This document shows positions 1 through 6,577 of a DNA stretch of 45,789 nucleotides, in pieces. The notes under the pieces are model-generated. The model was not told the DNA's origin, ran no database searches, and was given only the letters and a program-made list of their open reading frames with translations. Source of the stretch: Salinispora fenicalii (GTDB taxonomy: Bacteria > Actinomycetota > Actinomycetes > Mycobacteriales > Micromonosporaceae). The DNA lies in the NCBI RefSeq assembly GCF_000514815.1, contig NZ_AZWQ01000025.1, positions 69,665 to 115,453 on the forward strand, read 5' to 3'. Positions within the stretch are counted from its first letter, which is position 1. Each line of letters opens with the position of its first letter. Both the position numbers and the translations under genes were made by a program.

Positions 1-124
1 GGTTGTAGCCCCCAGAAGCACAGTATGAGAACCTTTCTCGTTTTGTGGGCTTACCTCGAGTAAACCCACAAATGGCTTACCGCAGGGCGTTCAGGACGAT
101 CACCAACACCGGTATCAGGTGGTA
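1..124. repeat. Intergenic repeat R, copy 1
   Basis: This 124-bp element recurs at 2726-2849 with only two substitutions (positions 73 and 113). It contains a stem-loop: TGTGGGCTTAC (44-54) and GTAAACCCACA (60-70) around a 5-nt loop, one G-T pair, preserved in both copies. It lies about 85 bp beyond the stop of the minus-strand lipoprotein gene, so the hairpin could terminate that transcript, although no T-tract follows it. The left boundary cannot be set because the window starts here. There is no transposase and no visible target duplication. Confidence 0.85.
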
Positions 125-209
125 TAAGCCAATAACGCAGGTAGCGCGCTACCAGGCCAGAGAATGCCCTTACGACCGGATTGAACAGTTATAGCCGATC
201 TGTGGCCCT

Positions 210-737
210 TCAGTCATCGCATACCGTATCGGCGTAGCGAGCAAATTCTTCGGGCGTGTGAAAGTCGGCAACGAAGCCGCCAGGTTCCCCGGCCGCCCAC
301 TGCTTGGTAAGGATCGCGGCGGAGCCCGTATGGCCGCGCAGCTCGCTGATCCGAAACGGAAAGTCCTTCACTGCGCCAGGGTTTTCGTTCCATGCGCGCA
401 GGCTGTAGAGCTGGCTGTCATCTAACGACGGTGGCGCCAGCTTCGTCTGCCAACCAGCCGCCGGATCAAGCAGTACGACTTCCTCCGCGGTGTGGGCGCT
501 GCGAGCAGGATCCCGCTCAAGCTGGATCACCTCGTCGGCGACCCCGCCATCGTTCAGGCCGAGGTAGAGAATGATCGTGTCGGCCCCGGCCTTGCCCCGG
601 CACCAGTCGAACACCCCGACCAACCGGCCGTCGGCGTCCAGCCGCACCCCGACCACACCCTCGATAGGCACGCTACATCCGGTCAGCCCGGCCAGCGCCA
701 ACGCGCACATCAGTCCCAGCACCACCGTCCGTCGCAT
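210..737 (-). CDS. Secreted lipoprotein, function unknown
   Basis: The predicted protein has 175 residues. It starts with a basic n-region (MRR) and a hydrophobic core and ends in a lipobox LTGC at residues 18-21, so it should be lipid-anchored at Cys21 on the outer face of the membrane. I chose the ATG at 737 because it gives a normal signal peptide; a GTG at 764 would put Asp and Glu ahead of the hydrophobic core. The mature part has no family I recognise; it contains two further Cys (near residue 45 and near the C-terminus) and ends EFARYADTVCDD. A decayed copy of this C-terminus lies at 2930-3035, next to a second copy of the intergenic repeat, so the locus was duplicated. Function is unknown. 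Confidence 0.75.
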   Translation of the reverse strand: MRRTVVLGLMCALALAGLTGCSVPIEGVVGVRLDADGRLVGVFDWCRGKAGADTIILYLGLNDGGVADEVIQLERDPARSAHTAEEVVLLDPAAGWQTKLAPPSLDDSQLYSLRAWNENPGAVKDFPFRISELRGHTGSAAILTKQWAAGEPGGFVADFHTPEEFARYADTVCDD

Positions 738-892
738 CTCACCAGCATGCGAATCGACGGTCACCAGGCCATCACGGCGAGCTCCCCAAACGACAACAGT
801 TGATTTCCAACGGCCACCGGCCCGGGCGCGGGCTTCGAAGGCAGCGGCGAACCCGACGAGGTCGCGCAGACTGCGGCCGAGGCTCCTGGCGC

Positions 893-935
893 ACGAGAAT
901 CCCCAGCCCGATCTCGCAGGGCTGGGGATTCTCGT
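893..935 (-). terminator. Perfect 17-bp hairpin, terminator of the beta-helix gene
   Basis: ACGAGAATCCCCAGCCC (893-909) pairs perfectly with 919-935 around a 9-nt loop. It lies 58 bp beyond the stop of the minus-strand beta-helix gene and upstream of the lipoprotein gene, so it should separate the two transcripts. No U-tract follows, which is common in high-GC actinobacteria. Confidence 0.8.
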
Positions 936-950
936 TCGCTACCCGCTGTT

Positions 951-1001
951 CAGCCGTTCAGCCGCCGATCAGCCGATCAGCCGATCAGCCGATCAGCCGA
1001 A
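951..1001. repeat. Tandem 8-bp repeat CAGCCGAT
   Basis: There are six head-to-tail units of CAGCCGAT or close variants; one is expanded to 11 bp (CAGCCGCCGAT, 959-969) and three central ones are identical (970-993). The TGA stop of the beta-helix gene (993-995) falls inside the array, so the array forms the junction between its 3' end and the terminator. Confidence 0.85.
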
Positions 1002-2654
1002 GCAGTTTTCGATCGGGTCCGGGCTGCCCTCGCAGTTGGTCGGGGTGTTGCCCTTGATCGCGGACTTGTTGTCCACCGTGACCTCGCCCCGCTCGTTGAA
1101 CATGCCACCGGGTGCGATCTTGGAGAGGTTGCGTGACACCTTCGTCTTCGACAGGTCAACCTCGCCGCGTACGTTGTAGACGCCGCCAGTGCTGTTACCG
1201 GCAAAGTTGTCGGAGATCGTGCTGTCGCGGAAGGTCACCTCGCTCCGGTGGTTGTACGCACCGGCACCGTCAACCGCCCTGTTCTTCTTGATCTCGCTCT
1301 TCACCACGTTGGCGACGGTGCCGTCCCGCAAGCTGAGGCCGCCACCATACATGAAGGTGATGTTATCAATTACCTCTGTTTCCTTTACGTCGAGGCTGCT
1401 CCTGCCGGCTGCCGAGATGCCGCCACCGGATCCATTCGCCACGTTCCGAATGACCCGTGACTGGTCGATCATGGTGTTGCCGCCGAAATCGGACAGGCCG
1501 CCACCAGGGCCGAACGTCGCGTTGTTGAAGATCTCGGTCTTTTCGATCCAGACTGTGCCGCCTTTAATATCCCGGCGCTCCTCATCGGCAAACTTCGCAC
1601 CGTTTGCGATGCCACCACCGGCCAAGATGGCGTTGTTGGTCTTCACCGTGGACTTGCTGGTTCTCAGCACACCCGCGTTGAAGATCCCACCACCCTGCAG
1701 CAGAGAGGTGTTTCCGTCTGCCGTGGTGTGGTAGAGCTCCGTCTTGCCGAAGTTGGCGATCCCGCCCCCGACTCCACCAGCCTGGTTGTCGACGAAGTGG
1801 GTCTTCTCAAATTCAGCCGTGCCCCCGTCCTGCACCAGGACACCACCGCCGTCGTTCGAGTGCCGTTCGTGGTGGTCGGGCTTGGCACCTTTGCCGCAGT
1901 CTCCGCATACGGGCATAGCACCCGGGTCGCCGTCCTGGGGCGCGTCCGCCGAGTTCGAGAAGGGGGGCATCCCCCCGGGATCCGCAGCCCCATCAACCGG
2001 AACGTCGGTCGCCAGCGGACCCACCTGGCCACCCTTGATGACCAGATCCTTGACCTTCAGGTGTCCACTCCGGCCGACGTTGAGAATCCGGAAGTTGTCA
2101 GCTTGGCCATCCCGGACGATTTTGGTGTTGTCGCCGAGGAGCGTGATGCGTTCCTCGATGATCGGCAGGCCGTTGCCCTCGTCGTCGGAACGGGTCAACG
2201 TGTAGGTGCAGTCCTTCGCCAACTCCAGTACGCCACCCTGGTTGTTGTTGGCATAGACAATCGCCTGAATCAGCTTGTCGGTCTTACAGGGCACCTCCTT
2301 CCCCCGCTTCTTCTTCCCCCGATCCCCCGCGTCGCGGTTGCCGTCCCAGTCACCCCCGCGGCGGTCTTCCCAACCGCCCTCGCGGTGGTCTTCCCAGCCG
2401 CCCTCGCGGCCCTCTTCCCAGCCGCCCTCGCGGCCCTCGTGTCCTTCGCCGCCCGCGTCGGCGCCCTGACCGCCGCTGCTGGCGATCTGGGCCGCATTCT
2501 GGGCCAGGTCCCGGGCGCCGGCTCCGACCCCGGTGAGACCAACCGCGGCGATGCTGACCGCCCCGGTGAGACCGGCGGCGATCCAGAGCTTGCGTCGCCG
2601 CTTCGACGCGGCCTGCGGGTTGACGGCATTGTTCTGAGCTTGGTAGTTGGACAT
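993..2654 (-). CDS. Secreted right-handed beta-helix repeat protein
   Basis: The protein has 553 residues. The N-terminus carries a basic stretch (KRRRK, 18-22) and a hydrophobic segment (about 24-46), a secretion signal or anchor. Residues 74-105 are four 8-residue repeats of the type GREGGWED, followed by a Lys-rich stretch (114-119). From about residue 120 on the sequence becomes a series of 24-28-residue rungs, most with GGGI/GGGL and an N.A/N.S turn, typical of parallel beta-helix proteins resembling pectate-lyase or polymorphic-membrane-protein folds. A Cys pair (NCEG...NCFG) closes the C-terminus. No catalytic motif is visible, so an adhesive or cell-surface role is as likely as polysaccharide binding. 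The ATG at 2654 is preceded by a purine-rich GGAGAGGGCAGAGAG tract. The flanking duplicated element suggests a rearranged locus. Confidence 0.8.
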   Translation of the reverse strand: MSNYQAQNNAVNPQAASKRRRKLWIAAGLTGAVSIAAVGLTGVGAGARDLAQNAAQIASSGGQGADAGGEGHEGREGGWEEGREGGWEDHREGGWEDRRGGDWDGNRDAGDRGKKKRGKEVPCKTDKLIQAIVYANNNQGGVLELAKDCTYTLTRSDDEGNGLPIIEERITLLGDNTKIVRDGQADNFRILNVGRSGHLKVKDLVIKGGQVGPLATDVPVDGAADPGGMPPFSNSADAPQDGDPGAMPVCGDCGKGAKPDHHERHSNDGGGVLVQDGGTAEFEKTHFVDNQAGGVGGGIANFGKTELYHTTADGNTSLLQGGGIFNAGVLRTSKSTVKTNNAILAGGGIANGAKFADEERRDIKGGTVWIEKTEIFNNATFGPGGGLSDFGGNTMIDQSRVIRNVANGSGGGISAAGRSSLDVKETEVIDNITFMYGGGLSLRDGTVANVVKSEIKKNRAVDGAGAYNHRSEVTFRDSTISDNFAGNSTGGVYNVRGEVDLSKTKVSRNLSKIAPGGMFNERGEVTVDNKSAIKGNTPTNCEGSPDPIENCFG

Positions 2655-2715
2655 TGAGCTCTCTGCCCTCTCCTCATACCAGAAAGGGACATATCACGTA
2701 AAGGTGAACGCCCCT

Positions 2716-2734
2716 GCTACAAACTGGTTGTAGC
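2716..2734. promoter_or_regulatory. Perfect inverted repeat at the left edge of repeat copy 2
   Basis: GCTACAA (2716-2722) and TTGTAGC (2728-2734) form a perfect 7-bp palindrome with a 5-nt centre, about 65 bp upstream of the beta-helix start codon. It straddles the start of repeat copy 2 (2726). It could be an operator for the beta-helix gene or the end of the repeat element; the equivalent left part of copy 1 lies outside the window. Confidence 0.4.
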
Positions 2735-2849
2735 CCCCAGAAGCACAGTATGAGAACCTTTCTCGTTTTGTGGGCTTACCTCGAGTAAACCCACAAACGG
2801 CTTACCGCAGGGCGTTCAGGACGATCACCAACACCGGAATCAGGTGGTA
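2726..2849. repeat. Intergenic repeat R, copy 2
   Basis: This is 122/124 identical to positions 1-124, including the stem-loop (2769-2795). Identity drops sharply after 2849, to roughly two thirds over the next 80 bp, then rises again in the lipoprotein remnant. It lies upstream of the beta-helix gene and downstream of the remnant, in the same orientation as copy 1. Confidence 0.85.
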
Positions 2850-2929
2850 CTTCCCTGTAAGGCGACTACTGCACTAACTGGGCCGAGAGTGCCATTACGA
2901 CCCATTAAACAGCCCATGACCGACATGCG

Positions 2930-3035
2930 ACCCTTCAGCCATCGCACACCGTATCGGCATTGCGAAGAAATTCTTCGAGCGCGTGAACCGCGGCAACGAA
3001 GCCGCCACGCTCTCCGCCCGGCATGCCTCCCGCTG
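2930..3035 (-). pseudogene. Decayed 3' end of a lipoprotein gene paralogue
   Basis: Read on the minus strand, this stretch encodes GGFVAAVHALEEFLRNAD followed by TVCDG and a stop, matching the C-terminus of the intact lipoprotein (GGFVADFHTPEEFARYAD, then TVCDD and stop). The last ~77 nt are about 86% identical by eye. Upstream of about 3035 the similarity fades and no signal peptide or start can be joined to it, so it is a truncated remnant. It sits beside repeat copy 2 exactly as the intact gene sits beside copy 1. Confidence 0.75.
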
Positions 3036-3133
3036 AGGGCAGGCGGCCTTGGGGCCGGAAGCGACGCACTTGTAGATCTTCAGGCAGCTCGACCACACCA
3101 TACTCGTTGAACTCAGGGGTTCAGTGTCATAAA

Positions 3134-3151
3134 GTGAACTGCATGGTTCAC
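3134..3151 (+). promoter_or_regulatory. Inverted repeat across the ArsR start codon, possible operator
   Basis: GTGAAC (3134-3139) and GTTCAC (3146-3151) flank a 6-nt centre containing the ATG of the ArsR-type regulator gene. ArsR-family repressors often bind such imperfect dyads in their own promoters, so autoregulation is plausible, but a 6+6 dyad can arise by chance. Confidence 0.35.
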
Positions 3152-3487
3152 CAACATGTCCTAGACCGGGTGTTCGCCTCGCTGGCCGATCCGACCCGCC
3201 GCGGCATTCTGATCCGGCTCGGCGAGGGCCCGGCCACCATCGGCGAGCTCGCCGAGCCCACCGGGATGAGCCTGACCGGCATGAAGAAGCACGTCCAGGT
3301 GCTCGAAGACGCCGGGCTCGTCGTCACTGAGAAGGTTGGCCGTTCACGTCAGTGCCGCCTCGGCGCTGCGCCCCTGGACGAGGCGATGGCCTGGATCGGC
3401 TTCTACCAACGGCTCTGGGCCCGCCGCCTCGACGGGCTCGACGTCTATCTCACTCTCCAGCCCGGCCCGAAGGGACAGAACTCATGA
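3143..3487 (+). CDS. ArsR-family transcriptional regulator
   Basis: The protein has 114 residues and consists almost entirely of a winged helix-turn-helix. It opens with the ArsR signature LDRVFASLADPTRRGIL, followed by the recognition-helix region (MSLTGMKKHVQVLEDAGLV) and a wing (VTEKVGRSRQCRL). No Cys-pair metal-binding motif of the ArsR/SmtB type is present, as is usual for members paired with SRPBCC genes. The ATG at 3143 begins the conserved domain directly; the upstream in-frame extension has no similarity to the family. The stop overlaps the next start by 4 bp (ATGA), so the two proteins should be co-translated and work in one regulatory unit. The effector is unknown. Confidence 0.9.
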   Translation: MVHQHVLDRVFASLADPTRRGILIRLGEGPATIGELAEPTGMSLTGMKKHVQVLEDAGLVVTEKVGRSRQCRLGAAPLDEAMAWIGFYQRLWARRLDGLDVYLTLQPGPKGQNS

Positions 3488-3951
3488 CGCTCGACATGCA
3501 GATGACGCGACACCTGCCCGCGACACCCGAGGAGGTCTTCGACGCGTACACGGACGCCGAGAAGCAGAAGATCTGGTTCACCATCCTCGACGAACAGCCC
3601 GACATCCTCGAGATCGAGGTCGATCTTCGGGTTGGTGGACAGCAGACCGCGGTGTGGGGACCCAGCCCCGACATGCTGTTCCGGGAAACACAGACATTCC
3701 TCGAGATCGACCGCCCACACCGCCTCGTCACCGAGTCCACCGGCGCCAGCCCGGACGGCATGACCATGACAACCCGCATCGAGGTTACGTTCGAAGAAAA
3801 GGACGGCGGCACCCTGATGACCGTCGTCCAGAGCGGCTTCCCGACTCCCGAGGTCCGGGACTACTTCGCCAACGAGGGGTGGGACGGAGTACTCGCCCGG
3901 ATCGAGGCGTTCCTGACCCGTCAGCGCGGAACCGAGCCTGCTGATGCCTAG
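3484..3951 (+). CDS. SRPBCC (AHSA1-like) domain protein
   Basis: The protein has 155 residues and the START-like helix-grip fold of the AHSA1 group: an N-terminal strand and helix (TRHLPATPEEVFDAYTDAEK), a central strand with LEIEVDLRVGG, and a C-terminal helix beginning VRDYFANEGWDGVLARIEAFL. Family members bind hydrophobic ligands or act as stress or chaperone accessory proteins. ArsR-SRPBCC pairs are widespread in actinobacteria, but the ligand is generally unknown. It is translationally coupled to the ArsR gene by a 4-bp overlap. Confidence 0.88.
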   Translation: MTLDMQMTRHLPATPEEVFDAYTDAEKQKIWFTILDEQPDILEIEVDLRVGGQQTAVWGPSPDMLFRETQTFLEIDRPHRLVTESTGASPDGMTMTTRIEVTFEEKDGGTLMTVVQSGFPTPEVRDYFANEGWDGVLARIEAFLTRQRGTEPADA

Positions 3952-4079
3952 GCCTTCCCGACGAGTGGCGTCCACCCGCGCCCGGAAACCACACTAGCCT
4001 GAGATGCCTCGGTGCTGAATCCAGCTAGTACACAGGTAGCGCACAGCAAACACCTGAAGTCAGCAGCCACAGTGCGGGT

Positions 4080-5051
4080 ATGACTTCTCCTCGATCCGGC
4101 TCTGGTCGACCCACCCGCCGCGTCTTCCTACTCGGTGGGCTCGCCGCCGCCCTCGGGGTCTCGGCGTGTGGCCGGACGACGGTCACCGGAGTCGACGCCC
4201 CCTCGGCGTCAGCCGCCTCCATCGACACACCGACCACCCCGGTGTCGACCGAGCTGACCGGTAGCTACTCGATCGCCGACAGCGCCACCGGAACGCAGAT
4301 CGACGTGACGGTCGCTGGGGACAGTCGGATCATCCGTGCCAACGGACTGCCGAACCACCCAAGGGGTAGCTTCCCGAACGCGAACAACCCCCACACCGTC
4401 TCCGCCCAGGCGTACGAGTTTCAGCTACCGCTGCACGGCACGCGGGCCGGTAGCCCCACCCGGTTTGTCCTGCCGCAGCCCTTCGGCATCGCGGTCAACG
4501 GGGTCCCCTTCGATCCCCTCGCCGCCGAGTGGTACCGACGGGACCCGGCCTCCGGCTGGACAATCGAGGCGATCGGGCCCAAGACAACCCTCGGCCTGGA
4601 CGACAACAACGCCCACGTCCAGCCGACCGGGGCGTACCACTACCACGGCCTGCCCACGGCTCTCGCCGATCAGCGGGACCCGAGCCGCCATTCTCCGCTG
4701 CTCGGCTGGGCCGGCGACGGCTTCCCCATCTACGCGGGACTGGGCTACCGCGACGCCATGGACCCGACCTCCGGGATCGTCGAGTTGACCTCCTCGTACC
4801 GGCTGCGCTCCGGCCTGCGCCCAAATGGCCCGGGCGGCGCGTACGACGGCACGTACACCGAGGATTTCGAGTTTGTGGTGGGCCACGGCGGACTGGACGC
4901 GGCCAACGGTCGACACGGGGTCACGCCCGAGTACCCCGACGGCACCTACTACTACGTCCTCACCGACACGTTCCCGTTCATCCCACGACAGTTCGTCGGC
5001 ACCCTCGCGGAGAGCTTCCACCGCACGGGACGCGGGGGTGGGCCTCGGTAG
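4080..5051 (+). CDS. YHYH-domain lipoprotein with Tat signal
   Basis: The protein has 323 residues. A twin-arginine signal (PTRRVFLLGG, from about residue 11) runs into a lipobox VSAC near residue 30, so it is predicted to be exported folded by Tat and lipidated. The hallmark YHYH motif is at residues 186-189 (GAYHYHGLP), followed by GDGFPIYAGLGYRD, both typical of the YHYH domain; a His-rich metal site is likely. Proteins of this domain have no settled biochemical function. The Thr/Ser/Pro-rich stretch after the lipid Cys is a probable spacer. The preceding 128 bp hold no gene and no clear ribosome-binding site. Confidence 0.85.
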   Translation: MTSPRSGSGRPTRRVFLLGGLAAALGVSACGRTTVTGVDAPSASAASIDTPTTPVSTELTGSYSIADSATGTQIDVTVAGDSRIIRANGLPNHPRGSFPNANNPHTVSAQAYEFQLPLHGTRAGSPTRFVLPQPFGIAVNGVPFDPLAAEWYRRDPASGWTIEAIGPKTTLGLDDNNAHVQPTGAYHYHGLPTALADQRDPSRHSPLLGWAGDGFPIYAGLGYRDAMDPTSGIVELTSSYRLRSGLRPNGPGGAYDGTYTEDFEFVVGHGGLDAANGRHGVTPEYPDGTYYYVLTDTFPFIPRQFVGTLAESFHRTGRGGGPR

Positions 5052-5171
5052 TCGGTGACCGGATCCGTTGCCGACTGCCGTCGATGGTTCCGCTACCCAT
5101 GCGCCCCGGAGCCGTTTGTCATACCGGAGTTCGACACTCAGTCGACCGAACCGACAATCCGGGGAGCTTCC

Positions 5172-5720
5172 ATGCGCAAGGTCGTGCTCTACACGCTGAT
5201 GTCGATGGACGGGGTGGTGGAGGCACCCGACCGCTACATCTTCACCTTCGACGAGGTGATGTACGCCAACCTCGCCCGCACGATCAAGGCCCAGGACACC
5301 GTGCTGCTCGGCCGACGGACCTACGACGAGTGGGCGCCGTACTGGCCGACGGCGGAGGAACAGCCCTTCGCCGACTTCATCAACGCGGTGCCGAAGTTCC
5401 TCATCAGCTCGGCGACTCCGACAGTGCCGTGGGCCAACACCACGGTCCACTCAGGCTCGGTCGCCGATCTCGTGCGCCGGCTCAAGGAGCGTCCAGGTGG
5501 CGACATCGGCGTCCACGGCAGCATTCGCCTCGCCCAGTCCCTACTGGCGGAAAGTCTGGTTGACGAGCTCCGGCTCGTCATCGCCCCGGCGGTGCTGGGC
5601 TCCGGACGACGACTGCTCGGCGAGGGTGACGAGCAGCTACGGCAGTGGAATCTGCTGCGGCTGGAGGGAACCCCCTCCGGCGCCGTGCTCGCCGACTACG
5701 AGCTCAACAGAACCCGCTGA
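5172..5720 (+). CDS. Dihydrofolate-reductase-family (RibD C-terminal-like) protein
   Basis: The protein has 182 residues. The start MRKVVLYTLMSMDGVVE is the typical first strand and loop of RibD-C/DHFR-like reductases. LLGRRTYDEWAPYW is the nucleotide-binding helix, GDIGVHGSIRLAQSLL the second phosphate-binding Gly-rich turn, and DELRLVIAPAVLGSGRRLL the signature near the C-terminus. Such proteins bind NADPH; most actinobacterial copies are of unknown substrate and are not the folate-pathway enzyme. The ATG at 5172 follows GGGGAG at 6-nt spacing; an upstream in-frame start at 5055 would add 39 residues foreign to the family. Confidence 0.88.
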   Translation: MRKVVLYTLMSMDGVVEAPDRYIFTFDEVMYANLARTIKAQDTVLLGRRTYDEWAPYWPTAEEQPFADFINAVPKFLISSATPTVPWANTTVHSGSVADLVRRLKERPGGDIGVHGSIRLAQSLLAESLVDELRLVIAPAVLGSGRRLLGEGDEQLRQWNLLRLEGTPSGAVLADYELNRTR

Positions 5721-5735
5721 ACCCGAGCGGTTCAG
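5717..5735. terminator. Bidirectional terminator hairpin between convergent genes
   Basis: CTGAACC (5717-5723) pairs with GGTTCAG (5729-5735) around CGAGC. It spans the 11-bp gap between the stop codons of the reductase and the convergent PlsC gene and overlaps both. Confidence 0.6.
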
Positions 5736-6460
5736 GAGCGATCCAGGACGGCCGCCTCGGCAGGGGTGGGTGCGCCGCCGCCGAGGTGCGCCGGGAGCCA
5801 CCAGTTGTCGTCGGGGCCGGCCGGGCTCTCCGGGTACTCGCGTTGGGCCCGGTCAACCAGGGTGCTCAGCCGCTCGGCCAGGTCGGTGTTCATCGCGTTC
5901 GCGTCCGGGTAGGCAGCCGGATCCATCGGCTCCCCGACCAGGATGGAGATCGGGGTGTGCCGCCGGCTGAGGGTGCGTGGCCGTCCCTTGGTCCAGAGCC
6001 GCTGGGTTCCCCAGAGCGCCACCGGCAGCACCGGCACGTCGGCATCCTGGGCCATCCGGGTCGCGCCGCTCTTGAGGTGCTTGACGGTGAACGACCGGCT
6101 GATCGTCGCCTCGGGAAAGACCCCGACCACCTCGCCCCGCCGCAGCGCGGTGACCGCCTCGACGTAGGAGCCGCTGCCGGCCCGCCGATCGACCGGGATG
6201 TGCCGCATCGCCCGCATCAACGGCCCGGAGATTCGGTGCGTGAACACGGACTTCTTGGCCATGAACCGGACCAGCCGCTTCGACTTGCGCGCGCCCAGCC
6301 CGCAGAAGATGAAGTCGAGGTAGCTGACGTGGTTGCTGGCCAGGACAGCTCCACCGGTACGGGGAACGTGGTGGGCACCCTCGATAGTGATTTTCAGGTC
6401 GAGTACCCGGAACATCGTCTGGGCGGCGGCGATCACGGGCGGATACACGAGTTCCGGCAT
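5732..6460 (-). CDS. plsC: 1-acyl-sn-glycerol-3-phosphate acyltransferase (PlsC family)
   Basis: The protein has 242 residues and all main acyltransferase blocks: NHVSYLD with the HX4D catalytic pair (His44, Asp49), a substrate block around residues 84-95 (MRAMRHIPVDRR) and FPEATIS at 115-121, a variant of the FPEGTRS phosphate-binding motif. It should acylate lysophosphatidate or a related lysophospholipid at the inner membrane face. The Gly-to-Ala change in FPEAT occurs in actinobacterial paralogues and may alter substrate use. A TAAGGT box ends 6 nt before the ATG, suggesting a leaderless transcript. Confidence 0.88.
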   Translation of the reverse strand: MPELVYPPVIAAAQTMFRVLDLKITIEGAHHVPRTGGAVLASNHVSYLDFIFCGLGARKSKRLVRFMAKKSVFTHRISGPLMRAMRHIPVDRRAGSGSYVEAVTALRRGEVVGVFPEATISRSFTVKHLKSGATRMAQDADVPVLPVALWGTQRLWTKGRPRTLSRRHTPISILVGEPMDPAAYPDANAMNTDLAERLSTLVDRAQREYPESPAGPDDNWWLPAHLGGGAPTPAEAAVLDRS

Positions 6461-6466
6461 CCGCTG

Positions 6467-6472
6467 ACCTTA
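6467..6472 (-). promoter_or_regulatory. -10 element for leaderless plsC
   Basis: The minus strand reads TAAGGT, then CAGCGG, then the ATG at 6460. A TANNNT box 6 nt before a start codon is the classic arrangement of leaderless actinobacterial transcripts. No clear -35 is visible. Confidence 0.5.
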
Positions 6473-6577
6473 CCCCGGGTCAGCGGACCGCCCGGTAGGT
6501 GGAAGCCGTGTCTGCTTTCGGCTGCCGGCCCCGACTACAGCCGCCAATGGCGGTCCCGAAGGCGGGGCCCGCGCCCC

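Noticed and set aside
1..2849. Repeat R as a pair of insertion-sequence ends or composite transposon
   Set aside because: The copies are direct, there is no transposase between them, and no target-site duplication is visible.
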